Notes: generated by a model not told the origin, from the letters alone. A DNA stretch of 64,000 nucleotides from Methanolobus profundi (GCF_900114835.1 NZ_FOUJ01000005.1:62001-126000); one strand, 5' to 3'; shown: positions 9,932 through 18,498, counted from the stretch's first letter. Program-made: numbers and translations.

Positions 9932-10384
9932 TCATATCTTCTTCATCATGGCGACTTCATCACAATTAGGGAACTTGGGACACTTTATACATCCGCTCCA
10001 TACTTTATGAGGGAGCAATTGCTTGTCAATTATCTCAAATCCCTGTTTCTCAAAGAATGGAACTGCGTAGGTCAGGGTGAATACGTTGTTGATACCAAGG
10101 TCCTTTGCTTCTTTAAGGCAGGCTTTGATGAGGTCTGTTCCAATGCCCTTCTCTCTGTACTCCGGTCTGACCGCGAAGGACATTACCTCTGCCATATCCT
10201 CCCAGCTAACCTGAAGTGCACAGCATCCGATTATCTCGCCGTCCTTCTCGCATACATAGAAACTGCGTGTGAATTCATATAGTTCGCTCAATGAACGCGG
10301 AAGCATCTTCTCGATCTTTGCATAGTGGTCTATGATACTCTTTATCCCTGGTATATCATTGACATTAGCCTTTCTTATTATCAA
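9932..10384 (-). CDS. Short ArgA-like N-acetyltransferase (putative N-acetylglutamate synthase)
   Basis: A 150-residue GNAT enzyme resembling the stand-alone acetyltransferase domain of N-acetylglutamate synthase, without the amino-acid-kinase domain of bacterial ArgA. It has VRPEYREKGIGTDLI as the CoA loop, FFEKQGFEII, and the typical short-ArgA tail with a cysteine pair (KCPKFPNCDE). It would start arginine synthesis by acetylating glutamate, feeding ArgB (3978-4871). In archaea with ArgJ it would be anaplerotic. It converges with the preceding GNAT gene, with an 18 bp gap. Confidence 0.8.
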   Translation of the reverse strand: MIIRKANVNDIPGIKSIIDHYAKIEKMLPRSLSELYEFTRSFYVCEKDGEIIGCCALQVSWEDMAEVMSFAVRPEYREKGIGTDLIKACLKEAKDLGINNVFTLTYAVPFFEKQGFEIIDKQLLPHKVWSGCIKCPKFPNCDEVAMMKKI

Positions 10385-10420
10385 TTATCGATCTCCGGAA
10401 ATTGTTAAAAAGAGAAATAG

Positions 10421-10495
10421 CGAGCGTGAAGGGATTTGAACCCCCGGCTTGCAGCTTAGGAGGCTGCCGCCATATCCTGACTAGGCCACACGCTC
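10421..10495 (-). tRNA. tRNA-Arg (anticodon CCT)
   Basis: A complete cloverleaf on the minus strand: 7-bp acceptor stem (GAGCGTG/CACGCTC), 3-bp D stem (GCC/GGC), 5-bp anticodon stem (GCAGC/GCTGC) with loop CTCCTAA giving anticodon CCT for AGG codons, a 5-base variable loop, and a T arm with the TTCAAAT loop. Two outer T-stem pairs are G-U. The discriminator base is G at 10421. CCA is not encoded. No intron. Confidence 0.95.
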
Positions 10496-10631
10496 ATGTT
10501 GTGCTACTCACGTAATAACATTCAATATCTTAAAGTTATTGGTGAAAAGCTTTCTTGTCGGTAATTTCTGTTAATACCTCTGCAAAAATGCAGCTATTCT
10601 CATATTTATATTGGAAAAAGACCTTTAAGGA

Positions 10632-11522
10632 TCAATTCTGCTGATCCAGGAGGTCTGTCAATGTTCTGTTCTTCTCAATGTCCGTATCAATTCCGAGCAT
10701 CTCTGGCGGGAATCCCAGCGCAAGTCCTAGAAGCTGAGTATAATGCAGGACAGGTATGTTGAAATCCGGTCCGTTCATCTCTTTTATCTCGGTCTGGCCG
10801 GCATCCAGTTGCATGTGGCAGAATGGACATGAGTTGACTATGCAATCCACTCCTGTCTCCTCGATCCTGGAAAGCTTTGCTCTGGTCATTCCAAGGGACT
10901 TCTCCTTCATAGCAGAGCGTACTCCTCCGCCTGCTCCGCAGCATGCCATCTTGTCGGGGTAATCAACACTAGTTGCCCCAAGTGCAGTGACCAGTTCATC
11001 AAAGAAAGCGGGTCTTTCAAAGTTGCCCAGTTCTCTGTCCTTTGTTGGTTTTATGAGGTGGCAACCGTAGTGGACCGCGACCCTGATGTCCAGTTGCTTT
11101 TCAACGAACGAAGCTATCTTTTCAGGACCATGTTCCTGATAAAGGTATTCAATAATATGCCGGACATCAATGTCTCCTTTTATTTCCCTGCCTATCTTCC
11201 GGAGGTGTTTGTTAACCTCTTCTTTCGATCCCTCGTCATGCTTTATACTACGGTTGGCATCTTCAAGTGTACTGAAGCAACCGTTGCAGATAGTGAGCAT
11301 GTCTCTCTCCTTTTGTTCAGACAGTACTATGTTACGGCTTGCCAGTGTAAGCCATGTGGTTCTGTCGAATGAGCGAAACACTCCCGGTGCAGGGCAGCAG
11401 GAAGCACTTTCCAGGTCTACGCAGTCGATATCAAGTTTAGCTAGGCATAATTTGGTTGCCATTTCAATGCCAGGGTATCGGTTTGGCACAACACATCCCA
11501 GAAAGAGTGATAGTCCCTTCAT
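10632..11522 (-). CDS. hdrB: Heterodisulfide reductase subunit B (soluble HdrABC type)
   Basis: HdrB carries the noncubane iron-sulfur clusters that reduce the CoM-S-S-CoB heterodisulfide in the cytosolic HdrABC complex. The 296-residue protein has two cysteine-rich CCG modules: CCPAPGVF with CNGCF downstream, and CCGAGGGVRS with CPFCHM. The N-terminus (LFLGCVVPNRYPGIE) is characteristic. It overlaps hdrC by 4 bp. No hdrA is next to it; methylotrophic Methanosarcina likewise keep an hdrCB pair apart from hdrA. Besides methanogenesis it could link ferredoxin or F420 to heterodisulfide. Confidence 0.94.
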   Translation of the reverse strand: MKGLSLFLGCVVPNRYPGIEMATKLCLAKLDIDCVDLESASCCPAPGVFRSFDRTTWLTLASRNIVLSEQKERDMLTICNGCFSTLEDANRSIKHDEGSKEEVNKHLRKIGREIKGDIDVRHIIEYLYQEHGPEKIASFVEKQLDIRVAVHYGCHLIKPTKDRELGNFERPAFFDELVTALGATSVDYPDKMACCGAGGGVRSAMKEKSLGMTRAKLSRIEETGVDCIVNSCPFCHMQLDAGQTEIKEMNGPDFNIPVLHYTQLLGLALGFPPEMLGIDTDIEKNRTLTDLLDQQN

Positions 11523-12040
11523 ATATTGCCATCCTTTTCAGTTTGTTCTGTCTGTATTATTAGTTCCTCAAAACCACAGGATGCAAGCAGGTCCTTGACC
11601 TCTTTCAGTCCGTCCTTATATTTGTGTACGGTCTCCGGGAACTCCTCTAGCCCTATAGTTGTCCTTTTCTTCCTGATCTCTTCATTTATTGGGACCGCAT
11701 GTCCGTGTTCTATCAACATCATGCAGATATTTCTGTGCTCAGGATGGATCCTTCCGTTCTTTACGGATATGGCACGTATGTCCAGCAGTATGTCTACTAT
11801 ATCTATATCTCTGGGGCACCTTTCCTGGCAATTATAACAGGTGGTGCACATCCAGAGCTCTTCATTGCTAAGGATGTCAGTGGTCTTGCCTGCTATCTTC
11901 ACGAGTTTTCGTATGTTCAGGCTGGTATGCCTTCCTGAAGGGCAGCTACTACTGCAGATCCCGCATTGCATACATCTGAGTGCTTCGGCAGAAACTCTTT
12001 TCAGGTTGTCAAGGGTGGTTTCCTGGTCAGTGTACATCAT
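11519..12040 (-). CDS. hdrC: Heterodisulfide reductase subunit C (soluble HdrABC type)
   Basis: HdrC is the small ferredoxin-like subunit that passes electrons from HdrA to HdrB. The 173-residue protein has two 4Fe-4S motifs, CMQCGICSSSCPSG and CTTCYNCQERCPRD, and the usual helical C-terminus. It is the first gene of the hdrCB pair and overlaps hdrB by 4 bp. Two consecutive ATG codons (12040 and 12037) are possible starts. It is divergent from glnA1 across a 359-bp spacer. Confidence 0.93.
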   Translation of the reverse strand: MMYTDQETTLDNLKRVSAEALRCMQCGICSSSCPSGRHTSLNIRKLVKIAGKTTDILSNEELWMCTTCYNCQERCPRDIDIVDILLDIRAISVKNGRIHPEHRNICMMLIEHGHAVPINEEIRKKRTTIGLEEFPETVHKYKDGLKEVKDLLASCGFEELIIQTEQTEKDGNI

Positions 12041-12399
12041 ATATGATCTCGTTACCTGTCATCGCTATTTTTTAATGATCCTGAATTGTCCACAATCATT
12101 CTTATGAAGTTGCGGCAACATTAGACATAAGTGTCCTTCTTCTTCATCTTTAAGCCTTTGTAATATATGTCATTTATTTATTGGTGTCAAATTATAAATT
12201 TTGAAGATGTTGGGAGGGATTATTCATAATCCTGTTTTTTCCTAATTTTATATCATTTTGGTGGCAAATGTTAATTATCTAAGCTGTTTATTCTCTTTTG
12301 GGAAGTGGGTGTGTCTATCCATCAAAATTAGAAAACTATATATAAAGCTTGATAGGTAATGGGATACCACACCCCTTAGTGAATAGAGGAGTATTCAAA
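12041..12399. promoter_or_regulatory. hdrC-glnA1 divergent intergenic region
   Basis: An AT-rich 359-bp region holding the glnA1 promoter and operator (annotated separately). It also has a near-perfect palindrome at 12217-12232 (GGATTAT-TC-ATAATCC) followed by six T's. No ORF was recognised in it. Confidence 0.6.
12336..12368 (+). promoter_or_regulatory. glnA1 promoter with NrpR-type operator GGTA-N6-TACC
   Basis: A TATA box (CTATATATAAAG) lies at about 12337-12348. The inverted repeat GGTA-ATGGGA-TACC occupies 12355-12368, just downstream. It matches the operator half-sites described for NrpR in Methanosarcina mazei (GGTA-N6-TACC, from memory). Its place between TATA and start codon fits repression by blocking polymerase or TFB. 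NrpR itself is encoded at 59278-60252. Confidence 0.8.
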
Positions 12400-13740
12400 A
12401 TGGCAAACGCAAATCCAGTAACAAAGGAAGACGTGTTACAGGCTGTAACCGAGAACGATGTTAAATTCATAAGAATCCAATTCACCGACACCATGGGTAT
12501 GATCAAAAGCTGGGCGATCCCTGCAGAAGATCTCGAGGGTGCATTTGAGAACGGTGTAATGTTCGATGGTTCATCCATCGAGGGATTCACAAGAATCGAA
12601 GAGTCCGACATGATCCTTATGCCAGACCCAACCACCTTCAGGCTACTCCCATGGAGACCAAAGGAAGGCGCTGTTGCACGTATCATTGGTGATGTATACA
12701 GACCAAATGGCCAGCCATTCGAAGGCGACCCAAGATATGTCCTTAAGCAGTCCATTGCAAAGGCAGCAGAAATGGGATACACAATGAACATCGGCCCAGA
12801 GCTTGAGTTCTTCCTTTTCGAACTTGATGAGAAAGGTCACCCAACCACAAATCTAACCGATATGGGTGGATACTTTGACTTTGCACCTCTTGACAAAGCA
12901 CAGGATGTCAGAAGGGCGATCGATTTCGCTCTCGAAGAAATGGGATTCAAGATCGAAGCATCCCACCACGAGGTAGCTCCATCACAGCACGAGATCAACT
13001 TCAGATTCGGTGATGTACTTACCACCTGTGACAACATTGTAACATTCAAATATGTTGTAAAGTCCATTGCAGCACACATGGGCTACTACGCAACATTCAT
13101 GCCAAAACCACTCTTTGGTGTAAATGGTTCAGGTATGCACTCCAACCAGTCCCTCATGAAGGACGGAGAGAATGCATTCTACGACCCAAGCACACCTGAC
13201 CAGCTCTCAACAACTGCAAAGCAGTACATTGCAGGTCTCCTCACACACGTTCGTGAGTTCGCTGCTATTACAAACTCAATAGTCAACTCATACAAGAGGC
13301 TCGTACCTGGATATGAGGCACCTATCTATTGTACATGGTCTGCATCAAACCGCAGTTCCCTTATCAGGATCCCTGCATCAAGAGGAAAGGGTACAAGGGT
13401 AGAGCTCAGATGCCCAGACCCAGCATGTAACCCATACCTTGCATTCTCTGCAATGCTCAGTGCAGGTCTTGACGGTATTGAGAAGGGAATGGAAGCACCA
13501 GCATCAACTGATGTTAACATCTTCAAGCTTTCTGAAGAAGACAGGAAAGAAAGAGGAATTGAGTCACTCCCAGGCAACCTTAAGGAAGCTATCGACCTTA
13601 TGTCTGAAAGTGAGTTCATCAAGGGTGTTGTTGGAGAACACGTCTTTGAGAACTACATTGAGGCTAAGAAGGCTCAGTGGGATGACTACAAGGCACAGGT
13701 TCACCAGTGGGAACTTGACACATACCTTAGCATACTGTAA
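12400..13740 (+). CDS. glnA: Glutamine synthetase type I (GlnA1)
   Basis: GlnA makes glutamine from glutamate, ammonia and ATP as a cytosolic dodecamer. The 446-residue product has MFDGSSIEGF, the metal-binding GPELEFFLF, the GSGMH ATP/glutamate region, NRSSLIRIPASRGK and NPYLAFSAML. No NLYDLP-type adenylylation motif is seen, in keeping with archaeal control by NrpR and PII proteins. The ATG at 12400 is used because GAGGAG precedes it at 12386-12391; a longer frame from 12349 would run through the operator. A strong hairpin follows, then the glutamate synthase operon. Confidence 0.96.
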   Translation: MANANPVTKEDVLQAVTENDVKFIRIQFTDTMGMIKSWAIPAEDLEGAFENGVMFDGSSIEGFTRIEESDMILMPDPTTFRLLPWRPKEGAVARIIGDVYRPNGQPFEGDPRYVLKQSIAKAAEMGYTMNIGPELEFFLFELDEKGHPTTNLTDMGGYFDFAPLDKAQDVRRAIDFALEEMGFKIEASHHEVAPSQHEINFRFGDVLTTCDNIVTFKYVVKSIAAHMGYYATFMPKPLFGVNGSGMHSNQSLMKDGENAFYDPSTPDQLSTTAKQYIAGLLTHVREFAAITNSIVNSYKRLVPGYEAPIYCTWSASNRSSLIRIPASRGKGTRVELRCPDPACNPYLAFSAMLSAGLDGIEKGMEAPASTDVNIFKLSEEDRKERGIESLPGNLKEAIDLMSESEFIKGVVGEHVFENYIEAKKAQWDDYKAQVHQWELDTYLSIL

Positions 13741-13754
13741 GGGGAATTCCCCTT
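13739..13754 (+). terminator. glnA1 terminator hairpin
   Basis: A perfect 16-base palindrome (AAGGGGAATTCCCCTT) begins in the stop codon and is followed by T-rich sequence. A second hairpin (AACAGC 13804-13809 with GCTGTT 13819-13824) with a T7 run in its loop lies 50 bp further on. Confidence 0.75.
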
Positions 13755-13948
13755 ACTTTCACTTTATATTTCAAATTCATACATTTCAACATCATTTCAG
13801 CTAAACAGCGTTTTTTTGGCTGTTAAAACGTGAATAGAGGTTGTTCACGAGAACCCGGGCTTTTCCTGAATGAATTTTTGCATGGTTAAATTCATATTGG
13901 GTAAATACTATCTCATAGCCCCAAGACTAAATACTTATAGTGATCAAC

Positions 13949-15001
13949 ATGTGCGGAATTATAGGCGTAATCGATCGGACCATGGCCAGAATGGATGGCT
14001 CCAGCATAAAGGAAGCCCTGAGTCTGATGGATGAAAGAGGAAGTGGAGAAGGCGCAGGATACGTAGCCTATGGCATATATCCTGATTATGCAGATTGCTA
14101 CGCTATCCACGTATTTTTTGATAATTTGTTAGAACCAAAGACCAGGGTTGACGAAATACTAAAACAGTGGGGAAAGATAATCCATCAGGAAGAGATCCCT
14201 ACATATGAGCAACCAGGTCTCAAGAAGGAACACATATCCTGGAGATATTTCTTTAAACCATTTGCTGACCAAAAGGTGGGCACCACAAACCCTGACGATG
14301 ATAACGTCAAGCAACTTGTGATGGACATAAATGGAAATGTGGAAGGTGCACTGGTATTCTCATCAGGTATCAATCTCGGTGTATTCAAGGCATCAGGATG
14401 GCCAGAGGATGTAGCGAACTTCTTCAGGATCGAGGATTACAAGGGTTACATATGGCTTGCACACAACCGTTATCCAACCAATACAGCAGGATGGTGGGGC
14501 GGAGCTCACCCATTCAATCTACTTGACTGGTCAGTTGTGCACAATGGTGAGATCACCTCATACGGAACCAACCGTCGCTATGTGGAAGGCCACGGTTATC
14601 AGTGTACAATGTTAACTGACACTGAAGTAGTAGCATATCTGTTCGACCTTCTTGGAAGAAGGCACGGTATGCCACCAGAGATGGTTGTAGAAGCACTGGC
14701 TCCACCTTTCTGGGATGTTATTGACCAGATGCCTGAGAAGGAAGAGGAGTTCATGCGCACAATGCGTTTGACATACGGCTCTGCTCTGATGAATGGTCCT
14801 TTTGCGATAGTTGTCGCAACTAAGGACGGGATCGTTGGATTCACAGACAGGATAAAGCTGCGTCCTCTCATAGTAGGAGAGAACGGACCACGTCTTTACA
14901 TATCAAGTGAAGAAGCAGCCATTCGTACAATGGACCCTGATGTAGAGTCGATTTACATGCCACGGGCAGGCGAGCCTGTCATAGGGAGGGTTATAGAATG
15001 A
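13949..15001 (+). CDS. Glutamate synthase glutaminase subunit (class II amidotransferase domain)
   Basis: This subunit releases ammonia from glutamine for glutamate synthase, corresponding to the N-terminal domain of bacterial GltB. The ATG at 13949 places the nucleophile cysteine at residue 2 (MCGIIGV); an upstream in-frame GTG at 13940 would bury it, so it was rejected. The family stretches HNRYPTNT and VVHNGEI are present. The ribosome binding site is GTGATC, matching the archaeal anti-SD. The 350-residue product overlaps the FMN subunit by 4 bp. No GGTA-N6-TACC site was found upstream, only GGTA at 13900. Confidence 0.92.
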   Translation: MCGIIGVIDRTMARMDGSSIKEALSLMDERGSGEGAGYVAYGIYPDYADCYAIHVFFDNLLEPKTRVDEILKQWGKIIHQEEIPTYEQPGLKKEHISWRYFFKPFADQKVGTTNPDDDNVKQLVMDINGNVEGALVFSSGINLGVFKASGWPEDVANFFRIEDYKGYIWLAHNRYPTNTAGWWGGAHPFNLLDWSVVHNGEITSYGTNRRYVEGHGYQCTMLTDTEVVAYLFDLLGRRHGMPPEMVVEALAPPFWDVIDQMPEKEEEFMRTMRLTYGSALMNGPFAIVVATKDGIVGFTDRIKLRPLIVGENGPRLYISSEEAAIRTMDPDVESIYMPRAGEPVIGRVIE

Positions 15002-16506
15002 GCCTCGGAAGTGTCCCACTCAAATACAAGATAAGTATTGACCGCGACCAGTGTATGAAGTGTATGCGCTGTGTCGACAACTGTTCCTATGGTGTTTATC
15101 GTATAGAGGATGATAAGATCCTCATCGATTCACGCAAGTGTACTGCATGCCACCGTTGTATTTCCATGTGTCCAAGGGATGCCATAAATCTTAAGGAAAG
15201 ACCTGTGGATTATCGCAGTCACCCACTATGGACCGTAGAGGCACGTGAAGATGTCATTAACCAGGCACGTACAGGAAAGATCATCCTTGCGGGAATGGGC
15301 AATTCAGTTGATTATCCAATTATATTTGACAGGCTGTTACTTGATGCATGTCAGGTAACAAATCCAAGTATCGATCCTCTAAGAGAACCAATGGAGCTGA
15401 GGACATACATTGGAAAGAAGCCTTCAAAACTCGAATTTACAAAGAACAATGGTGACATTGATCTTAAGACAAAACTTAGTCCTAATCTCAAACTTGACAC
15501 TCCTATCATGATAGGTCACATGAGCTATGGTGCTATCAGTCTTCCTGCACAGCTCAGTATTGCAAAGGCAGTAGCAAAGACCGGAACATTCATGGGAACT
15601 GGAGAGGGAGGAATGCACGAGGCGATCTATCCATATCAGGACCATTCAATAGTCCAGATCGCATCAGGACGTTTCGGTGTCGATATCGACTATCTGGAAC
15701 GCGGTGCAGCTATTGAGATCAAGGTAGGACAGGGCGCAAAGCCAGGTATTGGCGGCCACCTTCCAGGAGAAAAAGTGTGTGCAGATGTATCCTGCACCCG
15801 TATGATCCCACTGGGCTCAGATGCTATCAGTCCTGCACCTCATCATGATATTTACAGTATTGAAGACCTTGCTCAGCTTGTGCGCAGTCTTAAGGAAGCC
15901 ACAAACTGGGAGAAGCCTGTCTTTGTGAAGATCGCTGCAGTACACAATGTGGCTGCAATTGCTGCGGGTATAGCAAAATCATCTGCTGATGCTGTTGTTA
16001 TTGACGGTTTCAAGGGTGGTACAGGTGCTGCACCAAAGGTATTCAGGGACAATGTAGGTATTCCGATCGAGGCAGCAATTGCTGCAGTTGACCAGAAGCT
16101 CAATGACCAGGGTATCAGGAACGAAGTATCCATTATAGCTAGTGGAGGAATACGCAACAGTGGTGACCTTGCAAAGTCCATAGCACTTGGTGCTGATGCA
16201 ATTTACATAGGAACCGCTGCACTGATAGCACTTGGATGCCGTGTCTGTGGTAACTGCTACCGTGGGCTCTGTCCATGGGGTATCGCAACCCAGAGGCCTG
16301 AACTGGTAAGTCGTATCGATTCTGATGTCGGTGCTGAGAATGTTGCAAATCTTATTCATGGCTGGACGCTTGAACTGAGCGAGCTCATGGGTGCAGCAGG
16401 TCTTAACAGTATTGAGAGTCTCCGTGGCAACCGTGAACGTCTGAGAGGGTACATGCTTGACCAGGGATTACTTGATGTACTTCAAATTGAATCAATGGGG
16501 GCCTGA
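14998..16506 (+). CDS. gltB: Glutamate synthase FMN subunit with N-terminal ferredoxin domain
   Basis: This is the catalytic subunit forming glutamate from 2-oxoglutarate and ammonia with electrons from FMN and Fe-S clusters. Residues about 15-65 hold two 4Fe-4S motifs (CMKCMRCVDNCSYG and CTACHRCISMCPRD). The TIM-barrel FMN domain follows (PIMIGHMSYGAISLPAQ, GTGEGGMHEA, DGFKGGTGAAPK, ASGGIRNSGDLAKS), then a cysteine cluster CRVCGNCYRGLCPWG for a further Fe-S centre. The 502-residue archaeal form is much shorter than bacterial GltB because its other domains are separate genes on either side. Confidence 0.94.
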   Translation: MSLGSVPLKYKISIDRDQCMKCMRCVDNCSYGVYRIEDDKILIDSRKCTACHRCISMCPRDAINLKERPVDYRSHPLWTVEAREDVINQARTGKIILAGMGNSVDYPIIFDRLLLDACQVTNPSIDPLREPMELRTYIGKKPSKLEFTKNNGDIDLKTKLSPNLKLDTPIMIGHMSYGAISLPAQLSIAKAVAKTGTFMGTGEGGMHEAIYPYQDHSIVQIASGRFGVDIDYLERGAAIEIKVGQGAKPGIGGHLPGEKVCADVSCTRMIPLGSDAISPAPHHDIYSIEDLAQLVRSLKEATNWEKPVFVKIAAVHNVAAIAAGIAKSSADAVVIDGFKGGTGAAPKVFRDNVGIPIEAAIAAVDQKLNDQGIRNEVSIIASGGIRNSGDLAKSIALGADAIYIGTAALIALGCRVCGNCYRGLCPWGIATQRPELVSRIDSDVGAENVANLIHGWTLELSELMGAAGLNSIESLRGNRERLRGYMLDQGLLDVLQIESMGA

Positions 16507-16508
16507 AG

Positions 16509-17252
16509 ATGGCAGAACCTTTGGTTATAGATGTAAAGGGTATGCACTATTCTCCATTGAACAAAATGATCCGCGAAGCAGTGGCTTCCGGTGTAAAGGA
16601 AATAGTGCTCAATAATGTCCTTGGACAGCGTTTCATTGGAAATGGAGTAAGAGGCGACGCAAAGATCACCATCAATGGTGTTCCTGGTGGAGACCTCGGA
16701 ATGTTCATGAGCGGTCCTGAATGCGAAGTATTCGGAAATGCAGAACATGCTCCTGGAAACACAATGGACAGGGGATCACTGATAATCCACGGCAGTGCTG
16801 GAGATGCAGTTGCACACAGTATGCGTGGAGGAAAGGTCTTCGTAGAAGGTAACATCGGCTATCGTGGCGGGATCCACATGAAGGAGTATGAGGGCAAACG
16901 TCCTATACTTGCAATAGGCGGTACATCCCATGCGTTCCTTGGCGAGTATATGGCAGGCGGAATTATCCTTGTTCTGGGCATTGGTCATGAACCAGCAGTA
17001 GAGGACCGTGGTATCGGTAGTGGTATACACGGTGGCGAGATCGTCATAAGAGGCGATGTGGATGATAAGCTGCTTGGTGTCGGAGCCAAGAAGGTCGAGT
17101 TTACCGATGATGATCTGGTAAGGCTATCTCCTTTGATAGAAGAGTTCTGTGGTAGGTTCGATATAGATCCAACTCCCTTCTTAGACACGAACTATTCAAG
17201 AATTATCCCTGCAAGCGCCAGACCATTTGCAGGCAAATACACATGGGAGTGA
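16509..17252 (+). CDS. Glutamate synthase GXGXG (alpha subunit C-terminal) domain protein
   Basis: A 247-residue right-handed beta-helix protein corresponding to the C-terminal domain of bacterial GltB. Regular glycine motifs (GVRGDAKITINGVPGGD, GSAGDAVAHSMRGGKV, GNIGYRGGIH, GGTSHAFLGEYMAGG) show the repeating coil. It has a structural role in the enzyme and helps form the ammonia channel. It starts 2 bp after the FMN subunit and is followed 5 bp later by the F420-type subunit. Confidence 0.92.
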   Translation: MAEPLVIDVKGMHYSPLNKMIREAVASGVKEIVLNNVLGQRFIGNGVRGDAKITINGVPGGDLGMFMSGPECEVFGNAEHAPGNTMDRGSLIIHGSAGDAVAHSMRGGKVFVEGNIGYRGGIHMKEYEGKRPILAIGGTSHAFLGEYMAGGIILVLGIGHEPAVEDRGIGSGIHGGEIVIRGDVDDKLLGVGAKKVEFTDDDLVRLSPLIEEFCGRFDIDPTPFLDTNYSRIIPASARPFAGKYTWE

Positions 17253-17257
17253 TCATA

Positions 17258-18280
17258 ATGGCAGGTAAGAATTATCTTGATCTAAAAGCAGAGATCTGGG
17301 AAACAGATAAATGTGCAGCATGTGGTGCATGTGTAGCTGTATGCCCGGCAGATGCTATTTACTTTGAATTAGGTGAGGACTCCACTCATCCTCTCAACAG
17401 TGGCTACTGTAAGGATGTAAATGATGGAGTTCCTTGTGGTGCATGCTATGAAGTATGCCCAAGAAATGAAAAACCATCATCTGATGTTCTTGGAGAATAC
17501 ATTGAGATCGTAACTGCAAAAGCAGATATGAATGTTCCAAGAAAACAGAGCGGTGGTGCTGTGACAGCAATACTTACCAATGCTCTTGATGAGGGCATGA
17601 TCGATGCAGTTGTTACTGTTGTGGAAGATCCATGGACACTCAGACCATCATCTGCTGTAATTACCTCTTCTGAAGTGCTTGTTCATCAGGCAGGAAGCCG
17701 TTACAACTGGTGGGTCCCACTTGTAGCATCACTTAAGGAAGCTGTCATGACACGCAAGTTCACCAACATAGCAGTTGTAGGTGTTCCATGTGTCACCCAG
17801 GCAATGAAACAGATGCGAACAAGTGATCTTGACCTTCTGCGTCCGTTCAGAAAGAACATCCGCCTTGTGGTTGGACTTTTCTGTACAGAGACATTTGACT
17901 ACGAGAAACTTGTGCAGGACAAACTCATCACTGAGCGTCAGATCGATCCTCTTGACATCATCCACTTTGATGTAAAAGGTAAACTTGAGATCACATTAAA
18001 GGATGGAAGCATGACCGTCATCTCACTCAAAGATGTAGAGGATTGTGTACGTCCTGGATGTCATATCTGTACCGATCTCACAGCTCTGGATGCAGACGTA
18101 TCAGCAGGTTCCATTGGAAGCGCAAAGGGATACACGACCCTTATCATACGCGACCCTGTCGGAAAACAGTTCGTCAACAGTGCAGTAAGCAATGGAAAGT
18201 TGTCAATTGAAAATGATGTGAATCTGGAATTGATCGAAAAGCTCTCTAAAAAGAAGCTTGAAAGAATGCCAGAGGAGTAA
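17258..18280 (+). CDS. FrhB/FdhB-like F420-binding iron-sulfur subunit of the glutamate synthase operon
   Basis: A 340-residue protein of the F420 hydrogenase beta-subunit family. It has N-terminal ferredoxin motifs CAACGACVAVCP and CGACYEVCPRNE, then an FrhB-type FAD/F420 region (PRKQSGGAVTAIL, GVPCVTQAMKQM, LVVGLFCTETFDYEKL, CRPGCHICTD-like VRPGCHICTDLTALDADVSAG). The ATG at 17258 follows GGGAGTGATC; an upstream in-frame GTG would overlap the previous gene. Its operon position suggests it feeds F420H2 electrons into glutamate synthase in place of the NADPH-dependent GltD. F420-dependent glutamate synthases have been proposed for methanogens on the same grounds. Confidence 0.85.
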   Translation: MAGKNYLDLKAEIWETDKCAACGACVAVCPADAIYFELGEDSTHPLNSGYCKDVNDGVPCGACYEVCPRNEKPSSDVLGEYIEIVTAKADMNVPRKQSGGAVTAILTNALDEGMIDAVVTVVEDPWTLRPSSAVITSSEVLVHQAGSRYNWWVPLVASLKEAVMTRKFTNIAVVGVPCVTQAMKQMRTSDLDLLRPFRKNIRLVVGLFCTETFDYEKLVQDKLITERQIDPLDIIHFDVKGKLEITLKDGSMTVISLKDVEDCVRPGCHICTDLTALDADVSAGSIGSAKGYTTLIIRDPVGKQFVNSAVSNGKLSIENDVNLELIEKLSKKKLERMPEE

Positions 18281-18304
18281 ATAAAAACGAAATATCATAT
18301 TTAT

Positions 18305-18376
18305 GGACACGGTGCCTATCCACTTCCTCTATTCTTCCTAACCATGTAATAGGCATTCGTGTCCTGTCTTTTTTCA
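18305..18376 (+). terminator. Large stem-loop with T-run after the glutamate synthase operon
   Basis: Two stacked stems (GGACACG 18305-18311 with CGTGTCC 18358-18364, and TGCCTAT 18313-18319 with ATAGGCA 18349-18355) enclose a 29-base pyrimidine-rich loop. The 3' side runs into CTGTCTTTTTTC. It would end the glt transcript and could leave a stable 3' RNA. Confidence 0.7.
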
Positions 18377-18498
18377 ATCAAAGCGGTCTTTCTTCAGGAA
18401 TTGGATCCTTCAGTTCATCCCGCTATGATAGTGATATTTGAGGAAGAGCCCTCTAATCCAGACTCTGATCATATATTATTGTTTTGCATAACAGTTAA

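Noticed and set aside
13900-13917. NrpR operator upstream of the glutamate synthase operon (GGTAAATACTATCT)
   Set aside because: Only the first half-site fits; the second half is not TACC.
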